A DNA stretch of 64,000 nucleotides from JANQIO01 sp965601975 (GCA_965601975.1 OZ271856.1:2418001-2482000), one strand, 5' to 3'; positions 15,892 to 24,462 are shown, numbered from the stretch's first letter. Numbers and translations are program-made. Notes: generated from the sequence alone by a model not told the origin.

Positions 15892-18408
15892 TCAGCCCGG
15901 GTCGTCGACGCAACCGAAGATCAGCGAAATGTCCTGGGTGCCCACGGAACCGGACAGGAGCACCTCGATGGAGCCGTTGATGGTCGCGGTGTTGTCGGGC
16001 TGGTTGATGATGGTAAAGCCCACACCGAAGGCGCCGCGGGCGCTGGTGTTGGGAACCGTCGACTCACCGCCGAGGATCTGGCATCCGTCCGCCGACACGG
16101 TCACCGCGGTGCCCGCGCTGGGCAGGTTGTTGAAGAAGTCAGCCGCCAGAACCACGAAGCTGCGGTTGCCTCCGCCGGAAGACATGACAATCGTAGCCGG
16201 CGCCGGTGAGACACCGTTCTCCAACATCGCCAGCGTCTGGACACCGGACATGACCACAGTCAGGTCCTGGCGTACGTGCAGCAGGTCACGGCTGCACTGG
16301 CCCGCATTGGCAAGGGCCTCGGGGCAAAGGGAGCCGTTGTAGAGCCCGTTGGCCTGGTCGTAGACCCCGTCCTCGTCAAAGTCGAAGAAGATCTCTTCCT
16401 GCCCTTCAGCACACTCGCGGCCGACCGTGGTCGTGCTGTCGATGGCGCAGAGCGGCGCGGTATTGTCGAAAACGCCGTTCTCGTTCTTGTCGAGGAATGC
16501 CTCCGGCAAGTCGTCGAAGGGCTCGCCGACGTCGTAGAGACCGTTACCGTTGGTGTCGATAAAGCTCTCCTCACCGACTGCGATGACGCTGACCTGGCTG
16601 CGACGACCGAAGATCGGGCCGAGGCTGCTGGCGCAGGGCCGGCCGGTGCTGAGGGTTTCGGGGCAGTCGCGATTGGCGATGGTCGAGACGAAGGCTTCGT
16701 CCGGGGGGACGTCCTCGGTGCTGTTATAGATCAGCGGCAGGCGCGGCTCCTGGCTGGTCCAGGTCACGCTGCAGACCCCACCCTGCAGCTGGCAGCTGTC
16801 TACCACCGCACCAAACTCAGAGGTGAAGAACGCCACCGTACCATCCGGTACCGGGTTGTTGAACTTGTCCGCCATGCGCACGTTGATCGACGTGGTGATG
16901 CCGTCGAGGTTGCCGCCACCGGGGTTCAGGATCGACGCCGACAGGGACACGGAGTTCTGGTCCGGGAGACCGGTGCTGACCACGAGCTGGTCAGACACGG
17001 TGCTGAGCAGCTGGCCATTGACGTCGATGGTCGCCGTGACCCTGACCGAGGTCGACACGTTGCCGGCCAGCACAATGGCGGTCGCAATGCCGTTTTCGTT
17101 GGTGGTGGCTGTGGCATTGGTGAGCGACAGGCCGCCGATGGTCGTCGACAGGCTGAAGCTGACATCGACGCCGGAGGCCGGGGCGCCGGTATTGTCGATG
17201 ACCTGGAATGACACCTGGGAGGACTCGGAGCGGCCCTGGCCGCCGGTACCCTTCAGGGCGATGGAAGGCGGCTCGGCGCTGACGAAGGCGATGGAATTGA
17301 CGTCAGCCGTCGCGATAGTGAGCACCACTGACGCAGATTGCGTGTTGCCGCCGACGATCGACGCCGTCACCGTGTCCGTGCCGGTACAGCCGTTGGCCGT
17401 GTAGGTAGAGGTAGCGATGCCATTCACGGTGTTGACGTTCTCGGAGATATCCGCGAGACCGATGGCCGCGCAACCACTGCCGAACTGTACCGGGACAGTG
17501 GAGGTGACCGGGGTATCGGTGGGATCGACGACTGCAACCGAGAGAGTCGTGGAGCCCGCCGCCGGCAGCGTGGTCGCACCGGCTTCAATCTCACCCTCGA
17601 TAAAGGTGCTGCCCTGTATGCGGCCAACACGCAGGTTGGCTTCACCGATCTGGTAGTTGACGCTGCTGCTAACCGTGCCCAGCGTAACCGTGGCGCTGCC
17701 CGCACCGAGCACGCCGCCAGAGGAAATGGTGAACGTGCCGACGCCATTGAGGTCGGTCAGCGCCGTGCCGGATTCGGGAGACAGGGTGCCGAGGGTCGCC
17801 ACCGCCGACAGGATCTCATCGGCTACAGGCTGCCCAAACGCGTCAGTCGCCGTCACCGTGAGTGTCCCGGGGCTGATGCTGGTGATATTCGTGACCGGGT
17901 TGCCGGCGCTGTCCGTCAGGTTCAGGGTCAGTACGTTATTGCCGGAGGTGACCGAGTCGATCTGGAAGTTCACCGAAGCGGTCAAATCGAGTGCAGAGAC
18001 AGTCGCGGTCACCGTGCCGGCGCCGGACTGGTTAGCGGCTTCCAGCACGAAGGACGCCAGGCCTTCGGCGGTTGTGAGCGCCGAAGACGGGGAAATACCG
18101 CCCACGGTGACCGAGACGTCCACCAGCTCATTCGCTGCGGGGGCGCCCGTGATGTCGAGCACGGTGACGGTGACGATGCCGGGGCTGGCATTCGAGATCG
18201 TGTTGGTCGGGTTGCCATCGGTATCGGTGAGCGCGATGGTCATGGTGCCACCGGCAGCAGGATCGTCGCCGCCGCCGGGGTTGTTGATGCCGCCCCCGAT
18301 AAAGCCGGGATCACTGGTGCCACCGCCACCGCCGCAGGCGCTGAGAAACGCCAGCAACAGCCCGGTGAACAGAAATTGGAAAGCCTTAATCCGCCGCAGT
18401 ACCTTCAT
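15892..18408 (-). CDS. Large outer-membrane lipoprotein with tandem Ig-like modules and Ca-binding-type loops
   Basis: 838-residue exported lipoprotein. The signal peptide MKVLRRIKAFQFLFTGLLLAFLSAC ends in lipobox LSAC (Cys25) followed by a Gly-rich tether; residue +2 is Gly, compatible with outer-membrane sorting. The body consists of several ~100-residue bacterial Ig-like (invasin/Big_1) modules, the first two clearly related (VTVTVLDITGAPAANELVDVSV... and LTVTATDAFGQPVADEILSAVA...). Near residues 615-685 there are acidic repeats DTNGNGLYDVGE, DKNENGVFD and DFDEDGVYD resembling calcium loops, with scattered cysteines. The start at 18408 was chosen over 18468 because the signal peptide begins there. 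Function is unknown; a surface scaffold or adhesin is plausible. Confidence 0.8.
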   Translation of the reverse strand: MKVLRRIKAFQFLFTGLLLAFLSACGGGGGTSDPGFIGGGINNPGGGDDPAAGGTMTIALTDTDGNPTNTISNASPGIVTVTVLDITGAPAANELVDVSVTVGGISPSSALTTAEGLASFVLEAANQSGAGTVTATVSALDLTASVNFQIDSVTSGNNVLTLNLTDSAGNPVTNITSISPGTLTVTATDAFGQPVADEILSAVATLGTLSPESGTALTDLNGVGTFTISSGGVLGAGSATVTLGTVSSSVNYQIGEANLRVGRIQGSTFIEGEIEAGATTLPAAGSTTLSVAVVDPTDTPVTSTVPVQFGSGCAAIGLADISENVNTVNGIATSTYTANGCTGTDTVTASIVGGNTQSASVVLTIATADVNSIAFVSAEPPSIALKGTGGQGRSESSQVSFQVIDNTGAPASGVDVSFSLSTTIGGLSLTNATATTNENGIATAIVLAGNVSTSVRVTATIDVNGQLLSTVSDQLVVSTGLPDQNSVSLSASILNPGGGNLDGITTSINVRMADKFNNPVPDGTVAFFTSEFGAVVDSCQLQGGVCSVTWTSQEPRLPLIYNSTEDVPPDEAFVSTIANRDCPETLSTGRPCASSLGPIFGRRSQVSVIAVGEESFIDTNGNGLYDVGEPFDDLPEAFLDKNENGVFDNTAPLCAIDSTTTVGRECAEGQEEIFFDFDEDGVYDQANGLYNGSLCPEALANAGQCSRDLLHVRQDLTVVMSGVQTLAMLENGVSPAPATIVMSSGGGNRSFVVLAADFFNNLPSAGTAVTVSADGCQILGGESTVPNTSARGAFGVGFTIINQPDNTATINGSIEVLLSGSVGTQDISLIFGCVDDPG

Positions 18409-18688
18409 GTTTTCATTCCCGGCCGACTGGGTCGGCTCATTATCGTTGGTCAGAATGCTGTAAAGCATTGCGCCCGCCGGGCCCCTGCCCTGCGAGCATC
18501 TCGCCGGTATTCCGGCCTTATTGTTCTGCGGGTGAAAAGCGAACGTAGCGCACCCGGCGATCCCCTCGCCGGGCGCTGTGCGATACCGCTGTGCACCCGA
18601 TATTTATACCGAGTTTACAGAGGCTTAGGTGAGATTCCTATGGTTTACTTGAGTAGAAAAAGGGGTATTATTGACAGTCCCCCCCGGG

Positions 18689-19165
18689 CTATAAGCCCAA
18701 CTCCTTGATTTTAGCCAGCACGTCGTCGTGATGGGTCTTGGTCTTGACCTTGTCCATGATGTGCTTGAGGCGCCCGTCCTTGCCGATAATGAACGTGGTC
18801 CGCAGGACCCCCATGGACTCGCGGCCCATGAACTTTTTCAGGCCCCAGCAGCCGTATTTGTCAGTAATGGCGTGGTCCTCATCGGACAGCAGCGTGAAGT
18901 TGAGGCCCTCCTTCTCGATGAACTTCCCCAGCCGCGCCACCTTGTCGGGGCTGACGCCCAGCACTACGGTCTTTGCCTTCTTCAGATCCGCCTTGCTGTC
19001 GCGGATACCGCAGGCCTGTACCGTGCAGCCCGGGGTCATGGCCTTGGGATAGAAGTACAACACCACGTTGCTCTTGCCCTTGAAATCCTTGAGGCTCACC
19101 TTGTTGCCGTCCTGGTCCTCGAGTGTGAATGCCGGCGCCAGGTTGCCGATCTTGGGAAATGCCAT
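18689..19165 (-). CDS. bcp: Thioredoxin-dependent peroxiredoxin, Bcp/PrxQ
   Basis: 158-residue peroxiredoxin reducing H2O2 and organic hydroperoxides. The peroxidatic Cys is in YPKAMTPGCTVQACGIRD, with the resolving Cys five residues later as in PrxQ. Other blocks: LGVSPDKVARLGKFIEKEGLNFTLLSDEDHAITDKYGCWGLK and STTFIIG-like RTTFIIGKDGRL. The ATG at 19165 has AGGAGG about 9 bases upstream, inside the end of rmuC, 4 bp away. A longer open frame extends into rmuC but reads the wrong frame of that gene. Last gene of the moaC-to-bcp run. Confidence 0.94.
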   Translation of the reverse strand: MAFPKIGNLAPAFTLEDQDGNKVSLKDFKGKSNVVLYFYPKAMTPGCTVQACGIRDSKADLKKAKTVVLGVSPDKVARLGKFIEKEGLNFTLLSDEDHAITDKYGCWGLKKFMGRESMGVLRTTFIIGKDGRLKHIMDKVKTKTHHDDVLAKIKELGL

Positions 19166-19169
19166 GGGT

Positions 19170-20477
19170 CTAAACCTCCTCGTTCTCAGTCTTGTCTGGT
19201 GCGGGCCCCGGCAGCTCGGGGTCGCCGCTTGAGTCCTCATCGCTGTCTGCCACCATGCCCGCCGGCAAGGTCCGCTTCGTGCGGGCACCGAGCTTTTCCA
19301 GGTCCTGCACGCGCTTGACGAGGTTCCCCCGCCCCGTCGACAGGCGCGCTCGGGTCTTGTCCCAGCTCTCATGGGCCCGGTCGATATGCCGGCCGACGTC
19401 TTCCAGTGATTCCAGGACCAGGGCGAACTGGTCGTGAATGGCACCGGCCTGGGCGGCAATCTTCTCGGCATTCCGGTTCTGGTGCTCGTAGCGCCACAGG
19501 GTCTGCACGGTTCGAAGCGTCGCCAGCAGGGTCGTCGGGCTGACCACGATGATCTGCTTGTCGTACGCCCGGGCGAACATCGACGGATCACTGTCGAAGG
19601 CCGCCATGAAAGCGGACTCGATGGGAATAAACAGCAGCACGAAATCGAGGCTGTTGATGGCCTCCAGCTGTTCGTATTCCTTCAGGCTGAGGCCGTCGAT
19701 GTGCTGTTTCACGGCCTGCACATGTTCCGCCAGCGCCAGCTTCTTTTCCGCGTCGTCCTCGCAGGCGACATAGCGGTCGTAGGCGACCAGGGACACCTTG
19801 GAGTCGATCACGATATCGCGGCCTTCCGGCAGCCTGACCACCACGTCGGGCTGGCGGCGCTGGCCGTCACCGGAGGTCGCGCTGAACTGGGTTTCGTATT
19901 CATGTCCGCGCCGCAGCCCGGACTCCTCCAGCACCCGCTCGAGCACGATCTCACCCCAGTTGCCCTGGGCTTTCTTGTCGCCCTTCAGCGCCCGGGTCAG
20001 GTTGATAGCATCCTCTGACATGCGCTGGTTGAGTTCCTTCAGGGTATTGAGCTCGTGCTTCAGGGAGAGGCGATCCCGGGTTTCCTTGTCGTAGACGTCC
20101 TCGACCTTGCTGCGGAAGTCCTTGAGCTGGGTCCTGAGCGGATCCAGGGTCGCCTGCAGCGTGTCCTTGTTGGTTTTCAGGAAGCGCTCGCTCTTTTCTT
20201 CGAAAATGCGGTTGGCGAGGTTGTTGAACTCCGACTCCAGCTGCTTGCGGGCGTCCTGCAGCAGCTGGAGTTTCTCGGAAGCGGATTTCGACTCGCCTTC
20301 CAGGCGCTCCTGCAGCCTGCCATTTTCCTCGCGCAGGGCCGAGAGTGCGGCGGCCTGCTCCAGCTCAGACTGCTGCCGGCGCCGCTGGGCGAGCATGGCG
20401 GTGACCCCCCAGCCCAGCAAACCTCCCAGCAGGGCGCCGGCCAGCAGGGCGATGAGCAGATCCGGCGCCAGGCTCAC
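19170..20477 (-). CDS. rmuC: DNA recombination protein RmuC
   Basis: 435-residue membrane-anchored protein of the RmuC family, which limits recombination at inverted repeats in E. coli. An N-terminal transmembrane helix (about residues 5-27) precedes a long coiled coil (Gln/Glu-rich, to about 100), then the conserved nuclease-like core: KAQGNWGEIVLERVLEESGLRRGHEYETQ, RQPDVVVRLPEGRDIVIDSKVSLVAYDRY, FVLLFIPIESAF and VVSPTTLLATLRTVQTLWRYEHQNRNA. GTG start overlaps the Nudix stop by 4 bases (GTGA), indicating translational coupling. Confidence 0.92.
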   Translation of the reverse strand: MSLAPDLLIALLAGALLGGLLGWGVTAMLAQRRRQQSELEQAAALSALREENGRLQERLEGESKSASEKLQLLQDARKQLESEFNNLANRIFEEKSERFLKTNKDTLQATLDPLRTQLKDFRSKVEDVYDKETRDRLSLKHELNTLKELNQRMSEDAINLTRALKGDKKAQGNWGEIVLERVLEESGLRRGHEYETQFSATSGDGQRRQPDVVVRLPEGRDIVIDSKVSLVAYDRYVACEDDAEKKLALAEHVQAVKQHIDGLSLKEYEQLEAINSLDFVLLFIPIESAFMAAFDSDPSMFARAYDKQIIVVSPTTLLATLRTVQTLWRYEHQNRNAEKIAAQAGAIHDQFALVLESLEDVGRHIDRAHESWDKTRARLSTGRGNLVKRVQDLEKLGARTKRTLPAGMVADSDEDSSGDPELPGPAPDKTENEEV

Positions 20478-21004
20478 CGGTGAATCGCCGAAACCCGCAC
20501 CGGCCAGCTTGCCTCGCGGCGATCGTGCAGGAACTCACGCAGCGTGTGGAAGACGGCGGGAAACGCGATTTCATCCCAGGGGATCTCGTCTTCCGCAAAC
20601 AGATCCACTTCGGAAGACTCGGGGCCGACGCCGAACTCACCGTCGACGATCCTGGCCCGGTAGAACATGTAGACCTGGTTGATCCCCGGAATATCGAACA
20701 GGCGGTAGAGCTCCTGGTCATAGACCCGGGCCCGGGCCTCCTCCCAGGTTTCACGGGCCGCGCCCTGCAGCGTGGTTTCGCCGTTTTCCATGAAGCCGGC
20801 GGGCAGCGTCCACAGGCCGTGCCTGGGCTCGATCGCACGGCGGCACAGCAGAATTTTCCCCTCGTGCTCGGGCAGGCAGCCGACGATCACCCGCGGGTTG
20901 CTGTAGTGAATGGCGTCGCAGCTGTCACAGACGTGGCGTGGCCGGTCGTCGCCTTCCGGCACACGATGGCTCACTGAGCTGCCACAGTAGCTGCAGAATT
21001 TCAC
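20474..21004 (-). CDS. Nudix hydrolase with N-terminal zinc ribbon
   Basis: 176-residue hydrolase of nucleoside-diphosphate derivatives. The N-terminus has a CxxC-x(n)-CxxC zinc ribbon (MKFCSYCGSSVSHRVPEGDDRPRHVCDSCDAIHYSNPRV), as in NudC-like NADH pyrophosphatases, but without their long N-terminal domain. The Nudix box is GFMENGETTLQGAARETWEEARARV, intact in the REx2xEE metal-binding part, with Ala replacing the last Gly. Substrate unknown. It sits 3 bp after the flavin reductase and overlaps rmuC. Confidence 0.88.
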   Translation of the reverse strand: MKFCSYCGSSVSHRVPEGDDRPRHVCDSCDAIHYSNPRVIVGCLPEHEGKILLCRRAIEPRHGLWTLPAGFMENGETTLQGAARETWEEARARVYDQELYRLFDIPGINQVYMFYRARIVDGEFGVGPESSEVDLFAEDEIPWDEIAFPAVFHTLREFLHDRREASWPVRVSAIHR

Positions 21005-21007
21005 GCC

Positions 21008-21487
21008 TCAGCCTGCCATCTGGGCGTAGGCGCCGCTGCAGAACAGCAGGGGATTGCCGTTGTTGCGGCGCGCGAGGTCGATGACACGCGCCACCAGAAT
21101 CACGTGGTCGCCGCCGGGGTGGCGGGCCTCCTGTTCACACTCCAGGCTGACCAGGGTGTCGGGCATGATCGGTATGCCGTTGTCACTCATCTGGTAATGC
21201 CCCTCGTCGAGCCGGTGATCGCCCTTGACCGCGTACTGGCCGGACAGGTCCTGCTGGTCCTCGCGGAGGATATTGACCGCCCAGCGATGACAGTTCTCGA
21301 AGGTGTCGAACATGTCGGAATTGTTTTGCAGGCTCCAGAGGATCAGCGGCGGGTCCAGGGAGACCGACGCGAAAGAGTTCACGGTCATACCAAACGGTTC
21401 GCCACCCTCGGGCTTTCCGGTGATCACGCAAACCCCGGTCGCGAAGCAACCCAGGGCGTCGCGAAACTCGCGGCTGTCAAAAGTCAT
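21008..21487 (-). CDS. Flavin reductase family protein (HpaC/NtaB-like)
   Basis: 159-residue split-barrel FMN-binding protein. Diagnostic blocks: FRDALGCFATGVCVITG, GMTVNSFASVSLDPPLILWSLQNNSDMFDTF and HRWAVNILREDQQDLSGQYA. Such proteins reduce FMN/FAD for a partner monooxygenase or for other flavin users. The ATG at 21487 follows AAGGA about 12 bases upstream and gives the family-typical N-terminus; a longer frame from 21526 adds 13 unlikely residues. The divergent luciferase-like oxidoreductase nearby could be a flavin partner, but that is speculative. Confidence 0.85.
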   Translation of the reverse strand: MTFDSREFRDALGCFATGVCVITGKPEGGEPFGMTVNSFASVSLDPPLILWSLQNNSDMFDTFENCHRWAVNILREDQQDLSGQYAVKGDHRLDEGHYQMSDNGIPIMPDTLVSLECEQEARHPGGDHVILVARVIDLARRNNGNPLLFCSGAYAQMAG

Positions 21488-21544
21488 TGGCGTCTCATTT
21501 CCTTGCAGAAGCGGCGGATTATACACAGCGCCTCCGGGTGTGGA

Positions 21545-22027
21545 TCATCCCTCATTTGGGCGATCATTCGCGGCCGCGGCCCAGCGCAGCGCGGCATCGT
21601 CATCGCTGGACCGCGCGTCGACCCAGCGCTGCCCCTCTGGCGTGCTCTCTTTTTTCCAGAAGGGCGCCCGGGTCTTCAGGTAGTCCATGATGAATTCGCA
21701 GGCCTGGAAGGCCTCACCGCGATGTGCGCTGGTCACGCCCACGTACACGATCTGCTCGCCCGGGGCCAGTTCGCCCACCCTGTGAATGACGCGCACGGCA
21801 TTCAGTGACCAGCGGTCGCGGGCCTCGTCGACGATGGCCTGGATGCTGCGCTCGGTCATACCCGGGTAGTGCTCCAGCAGCATGGAGGAGACAGGTGACG
21901 AGGGATCGCTGCGCACAGAGCCGATAAACACAGCGGTGGCGCCGGTGCCGGTATCGCCGGCGAGCAGTTCACGCTGCAATGCGCCCGCATCGAAATCTTC
22001 GGTCTGGACGCTGACTTCCGGCGACAC
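21545..22027 (-). CDS. moaE: Molybdopterin synthase catalytic subunit
   Basis: 160-residue large subunit of molybdopterin synthase, which with MoaD-thiocarboxylate converts cyclic pyranopterin phosphate to molybdopterin. Motifs: GATAVFIGSVRSD, LEHYPGMTERSIQAIVDEA, VIHRVGELAPGEQIVYVGVTSAHRGEAFQACEFIMDYLKTRAPFWKKE, with the catalytic Lys residues in YLKTRAPFWKKE. GTG start at 22027, 3 bp after moaD. Normal length. The C-terminal tail beyond EGQRWVDAR is somewhat long and Ala/Asp-rich. Confidence 0.94.
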   Translation of the reverse strand: MSPEVSVQTEDFDAGALQRELLAGDTGTGATAVFIGSVRSDPSSPVSSMLLEHYPGMTERSIQAIVDEARDRWSLNAVRVIHRVGELAPGEQIVYVGVTSAHRGEAFQACEFIMDYLKTRAPFWKKESTPEGQRWVDARSSDDDAALRWAAAANDRPNEG

Positions 22028-22030
22028 GTC

Positions 22031-22282
22031 TCAACCCCCGGTCACGGGCGGGAAGAAAGCGACTTCATCGCCGTCGCCGATGGCGTCGGAGTGAGCCGCC
22101 TGCACCTGGTTGACCGCGCAGAGGATATTCTCGGCACCCAGGGCGCTGTCCCAGGGTTCGCCGCGGGCGCGCAGGAAATCCACGAGAGAGCCTACCGTGT
22201 CGCCCGCCTCTGAGGCGGGGCACTCGAGGTTACCCTCCCCCAGGGTTTCCCGGAGCCTTGCAAAAAACAGTACGCGAATCAC
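22031..22282 (-). CDS. moaD: Molybdopterin synthase sulfur-carrier subunit
   Basis: 83-residue ubiquitin-fold sulfur carrier ending in the required Gly-Gly (AFFPPVTGG), which is adenylated and thiocarboxylated for sulfur transfer. The N-terminus MIRVLFFARLRETLGE is typical of MoaD. The start overlaps the moaC stop by 4 bases, and the stop is 3 bp from moaE, so the three genes form a coupled moaC-D-E block. Confidence 0.94.
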   Translation of the reverse strand: MIRVLFFARLRETLGEGNLECPASEAGDTVGSLVDFLRARGEPWDSALGAENILCAVNQVQAAHSDAIGDGDEVAFFPPVTGG

Positions 22283-22761
22283 GATGCCCCCCGCTCCCAG
22301 CTACCGGAAGCGCCGCCATGCTTCTCAAGCAGGCGCACCTGGCCGATCACCATGCCCCGGTCGACGGCCTTGCACATATCGTAGATCGTGAGCGCTGCCA
22401 CGGAGGCCGCGGTCAACGCTTCCATTTCTACGCCGGTGCGGCCGGCCAGCTTGCACTGCGCCGTGATCTCCACACAGTTGCGCTCGCGATTGCAGCCGAG
22501 GGACACTTCGACGCTGCTGAGCTGGAGCGGGTGGCAGAGCGGGATGAGGTCGCTGCAGCGCTTTGCTGCCTGTATGCCCGCAATCCTCGCCACGGCAAAC
22601 ACGTCGCCCTTGCTGTGCCCCCCGGATTCGATCAGTTCGAGCGTGGACGGTTGCATGGCGACCTCGGCCGCGGCCACCGCCACTCGCTCCGTCACAGCCT
22701 TGTCGCCAACGTCAACCATCCTGGCGTTGCCGGTGCTGTCGATGTGGGTAAGTTCCGTCAT
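22279..22761 (-). CDS. moaC: Cyclic pyranopterin monophosphate synthase
   Basis: 160-residue enzyme converting the MoaA product to cyclic pyranopterin monophosphate in molybdenum cofactor synthesis. Conserved blocks: ARMVDVGDKAVTERVAVA, ESGGHSKGDVFAVARIAGIQAAKRCSDLIPLCHPL and GRTGVEMEALTAASVAALTIYDMCKAVD, including the active-site Lys/Asp region at YDMCKA. The ATG at 22761 was chosen over a longer upstream frame because it begins the family sequence (MTELTHIDSTGNARMVDV). moaA and moaB are not in the window. Its start is 66 bp from the divergent luciferase-like gene. Confidence 0.94.
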   Translation of the reverse strand: MTELTHIDSTGNARMVDVGDKAVTERVAVAAAEVAMQPSTLELIESGGHSKGDVFAVARIAGIQAAKRCSDLIPLCHPLQLSSVEVSLGCNRERNCVEITAQCKLAGRTGVEMEALTAASVAALTIYDMCKAVDRGMVIGQVRLLEKHGGASGSWERGAS

Positions 22762-22827
22762 CCGCGTTGAATCCTCTGTAGAGCCCTGCATTATACTGCG
22801 GCTTCGATTCAAATCGGGGAGCGATCG

Positions 22828-23841
22828 ATGGCGGATCTGAAACTGGGCCTGCAGCTGGGATACTGGGGGGCGCTCTACCCGGAATCCCACGTGGGACTCG
22901 CGCAGGAAGCGGAGCGGCTGGGCTACGATTCGGTCTGGACGGCAGAATCCTGGGGCAACGACTGTTTCACGCCGCTGGCCTGGATCGGGGCGCACACCAG
23001 CAAAATACGCCTCGGCACCGGCGTGGCGCAGCTGTCTGCGCGTACGCCCACCGCCTGCGCGATGGCGACGCTGGCCCTGGACCATATGTCCGGCGGGCGC
23101 ATGATCCTGGGCTTGGGGGTGTCCGGCCCGCAGGTGGTCGAGGGGTGGTACGGCCAGCCCTACAGCAAGCCGGTCTCTCGTACCCGCGAGTACGTCAGCA
23201 TCATCCGCAAGGTGCTGGCGCGGGAAGAGCCGGTGACCAACGACGGTGAGCACTACCCCCTGCCCTACACGGGACCGGGATCCTGGGGCATGGGCAAGCC
23301 CCTGAAACCGATCACGCACCCGCTGCGCGCGGATGTGCCCATCTTCATCGGCGCCGAGGGACCGAAGAACGTCACCCAGACCGCCGAGATCGCCGACGGC
23401 TGGCTGCCCCTGTACTACTCACCCTACCGCCAGGAGGTCTACGCGGACCAGATCGCCGGGGCCAAACCGGGCTTCGAGATCAGCGCCGGCGCGATCGTCA
23501 GCATCAACGACAATCTTGAGGAGGCGCTCTACCCCGTCAAAGCGATGCTGGGTTTCTACATTGGCGGAATGGGTTCCAAGCAGCGCAACTTCCACAAGGA
23601 ACTCATGGCGCGCATGGGATTTGCCGACGAGGCCGAGCAGATCCAGGACCTGTTCTTCGAGGGCAAGCGGGACGAGGCCGTGGCGATCGTGCCGGACGCG
23701 TTCGCCGATGAGATCTCGCTGTGTGGGCCCAGGGAGCGCATTTCCGAGAAGCTTGAAGACTGGCGCAAGTCGCCGGTGACCACGCTGATGTTCCATGGTG
23801 ATGTGGAAACCCTGCGGGCGATGGCGGAGCTGGTGTTGTAA
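22828..23841 (+). CDS. Luciferase-like monooxygenase (LLM class oxidoreductase, F420- or FMN-dependent)
   Basis: 337-residue TIM-barrel protein of the bacterial luciferase superfamily. Visible: LKLGLQLGYWGALYPESHVGLAQEAERLGYDSVWTAESWGNDCFTPLAWIG, IRLGTGVAQLSARTPTACAMATLALDHMSGGRMILGLGVSGPQVVEGWYG, FIGAEGPKNVTQTAEIADGWLPLYYSP. This pattern resembles the F420-type LLM proteins abundant in mycobacteria and also found in marine gammaproteobacteria; cofactor and substrate cannot be assigned from sequence. Preceded by GGGGAGCGATCG as ribosome-binding region. Transcribed away from moaC. Confidence 0.82.
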   Translation: MADLKLGLQLGYWGALYPESHVGLAQEAERLGYDSVWTAESWGNDCFTPLAWIGAHTSKIRLGTGVAQLSARTPTACAMATLALDHMSGGRMILGLGVSGPQVVEGWYGQPYSKPVSRTREYVSIIRKVLAREEPVTNDGEHYPLPYTGPGSWGMGKPLKPITHPLRADVPIFIGAEGPKNVTQTAEIADGWLPLYYSPYRQEVYADQIAGAKPGFEISAGAIVSINDNLEEALYPVKAMLGFYIGGMGSKQRNFHKELMARMGFADEAEQIQDLFFEGKRDEAVAIVPDAFADEISLCGPRERISEKLEDWRKSPVTTLMFHGDVETLRAMAELVL

Positions 23842-23900
23842 AGAATATGGCCCGCTGTAGAAAGTACGCAGTTTGCAGATAGCTCAGAGGGGAGGATTGA

Positions 23901-24039
23901 TCAGAACAGCCTAGGGGCTGTTCTGACCCCTTCGGGGCGTACCCGAAAAGAGGGGCAGGCTCCCGTCGCTTCGCTCCCGCGTCCAAAATGCTCCATTGGT
24001 CGCATTTTGTCGAACGGAGGTTTGAATCAAATCCCTCCG
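23901..24039. repeat. Chain of inverted repeats between the LLM gene and the tRNA operon
   Basis: Three dyads are packed in 139 bp: TCAGAACAGCC/GGCTGTTCTGA with a 4-base loop (23901-23926), followed directly by CCCCTTCGGGG; CAAAATGC/GCATTTTG with a 10-base loop (23984-24009); and CGGAGG...CCTCCG flanking TTTGAATCAAA (24015-24039). None is followed by a T run. Together with the larger repeat that abuts the tRNA, almost the whole intergenic space is structured. It may be a dispersed intergenic repeat or remnant; no gene is visible in 23842-24086. Confidence 0.6.
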
Positions 24040-24044
24040 GCAAT

Positions 24045-24086
24045 CCAAATACGACAGAGCCGGCGCAAGGCCGGCTCTGTCGTATT

Positions 24087-24089
<3 letters not shown>
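24045..24089. repeat. 20-bp perfect inverted repeat overlapping the tRNA-Arg 3' CCA
   Basis: Arms 24045-24064 and 24070-24089 are exact reverse complements around a 5-base loop. The tRNA-proximal arm includes the encoded CCA end of tRNA-Arg. In the direction of tRNA transcription the hairpin immediately follows the mature tRNA sequence, but it ends in ATTTGGATTG rather than a T run, so an intrinsic terminator is possible but not classical. Confidence 0.7.
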
Positions 24090-24163
<74 letters not shown>

Positions 24164-24254
24164 GAAAAGGGGCGCGCAGGTATTGTTTCGCGCTAGTAGG
24201 CTGTTCGCAAGCCTGACGGCTCACTTGACCCCGCAGGACACGGGCCAAAGAATT

Positions 24255-24331
24255 TGGGGTGGCCGAGGGGTCTCGAACCCCCCACCTCCGGAGCCACAAT
24301 CCGGTGCTCTACCTGATGAGCTACGGCCACC
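24255..24331 (-). tRNA. tRNA-His (anticodon GTG)
   Basis: Acceptor GTGGCCG/CGGCCAC with discriminator C73 and a G at position -1 (24331) in the gene, both identity elements for histidyl-tRNA synthetase. Anticodon stem CCGGA/TCCGG with loop TTGTGGC, T-arm GGGGTTCGAGACCCC, encoded CCA. Middle gene of the operon. Confidence 0.96.
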
Positions 24332-24351
24332 ATTGCCAGGGTCTAGTCGAT

Positions 24352-24428
24352 TGGTCGGGGTAGAGGGATTCGAACCCCCGACATCCTGCTCCCAAAGCAG
24401 GCGCGCTACCAGACTGCGCTATACCCCG
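24352..24428 (-). tRNA. tRNA-Pro (anticodon TGG)
   Basis: Acceptor CGGGGTA/TACCCCG, D-arm GCGCAGTCTGGTAGCGC, anticodon stem CCTGC/GCAGG with loop TTTGGGA (anticodon TGG), T-arm GGGGGTTCGAATCCCTC, discriminator A and encoded CCA. First tRNA of the operon, 35 bases from the promoter -10. Confidence 0.96.
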
Positions 24429-24462
24429 AAGCCCTGAATCGACCCTGATTTCAGGAGCGCGA

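Noticed and set aside
17338..18708. 456-codon open frame antisense to the Ig-like lipoprotein gene
   Set aside because: Arg/Gly-rich translation, no motifs, and the opposite strand has a signal peptide, repeats and a terminator.
18689..19591. 300-residue version of the Bcp peroxiredoxin
   Set aside because: The first ~140 codons read an alternative frame of rmuC; the ATG at 19165 has a strong ribosome site and the family N-terminus.
22279..23319. 346-residue version of moaC
   Set aside because: The extra N-terminal part is antisense to the luciferase-like gene; moaC starts at 22761.
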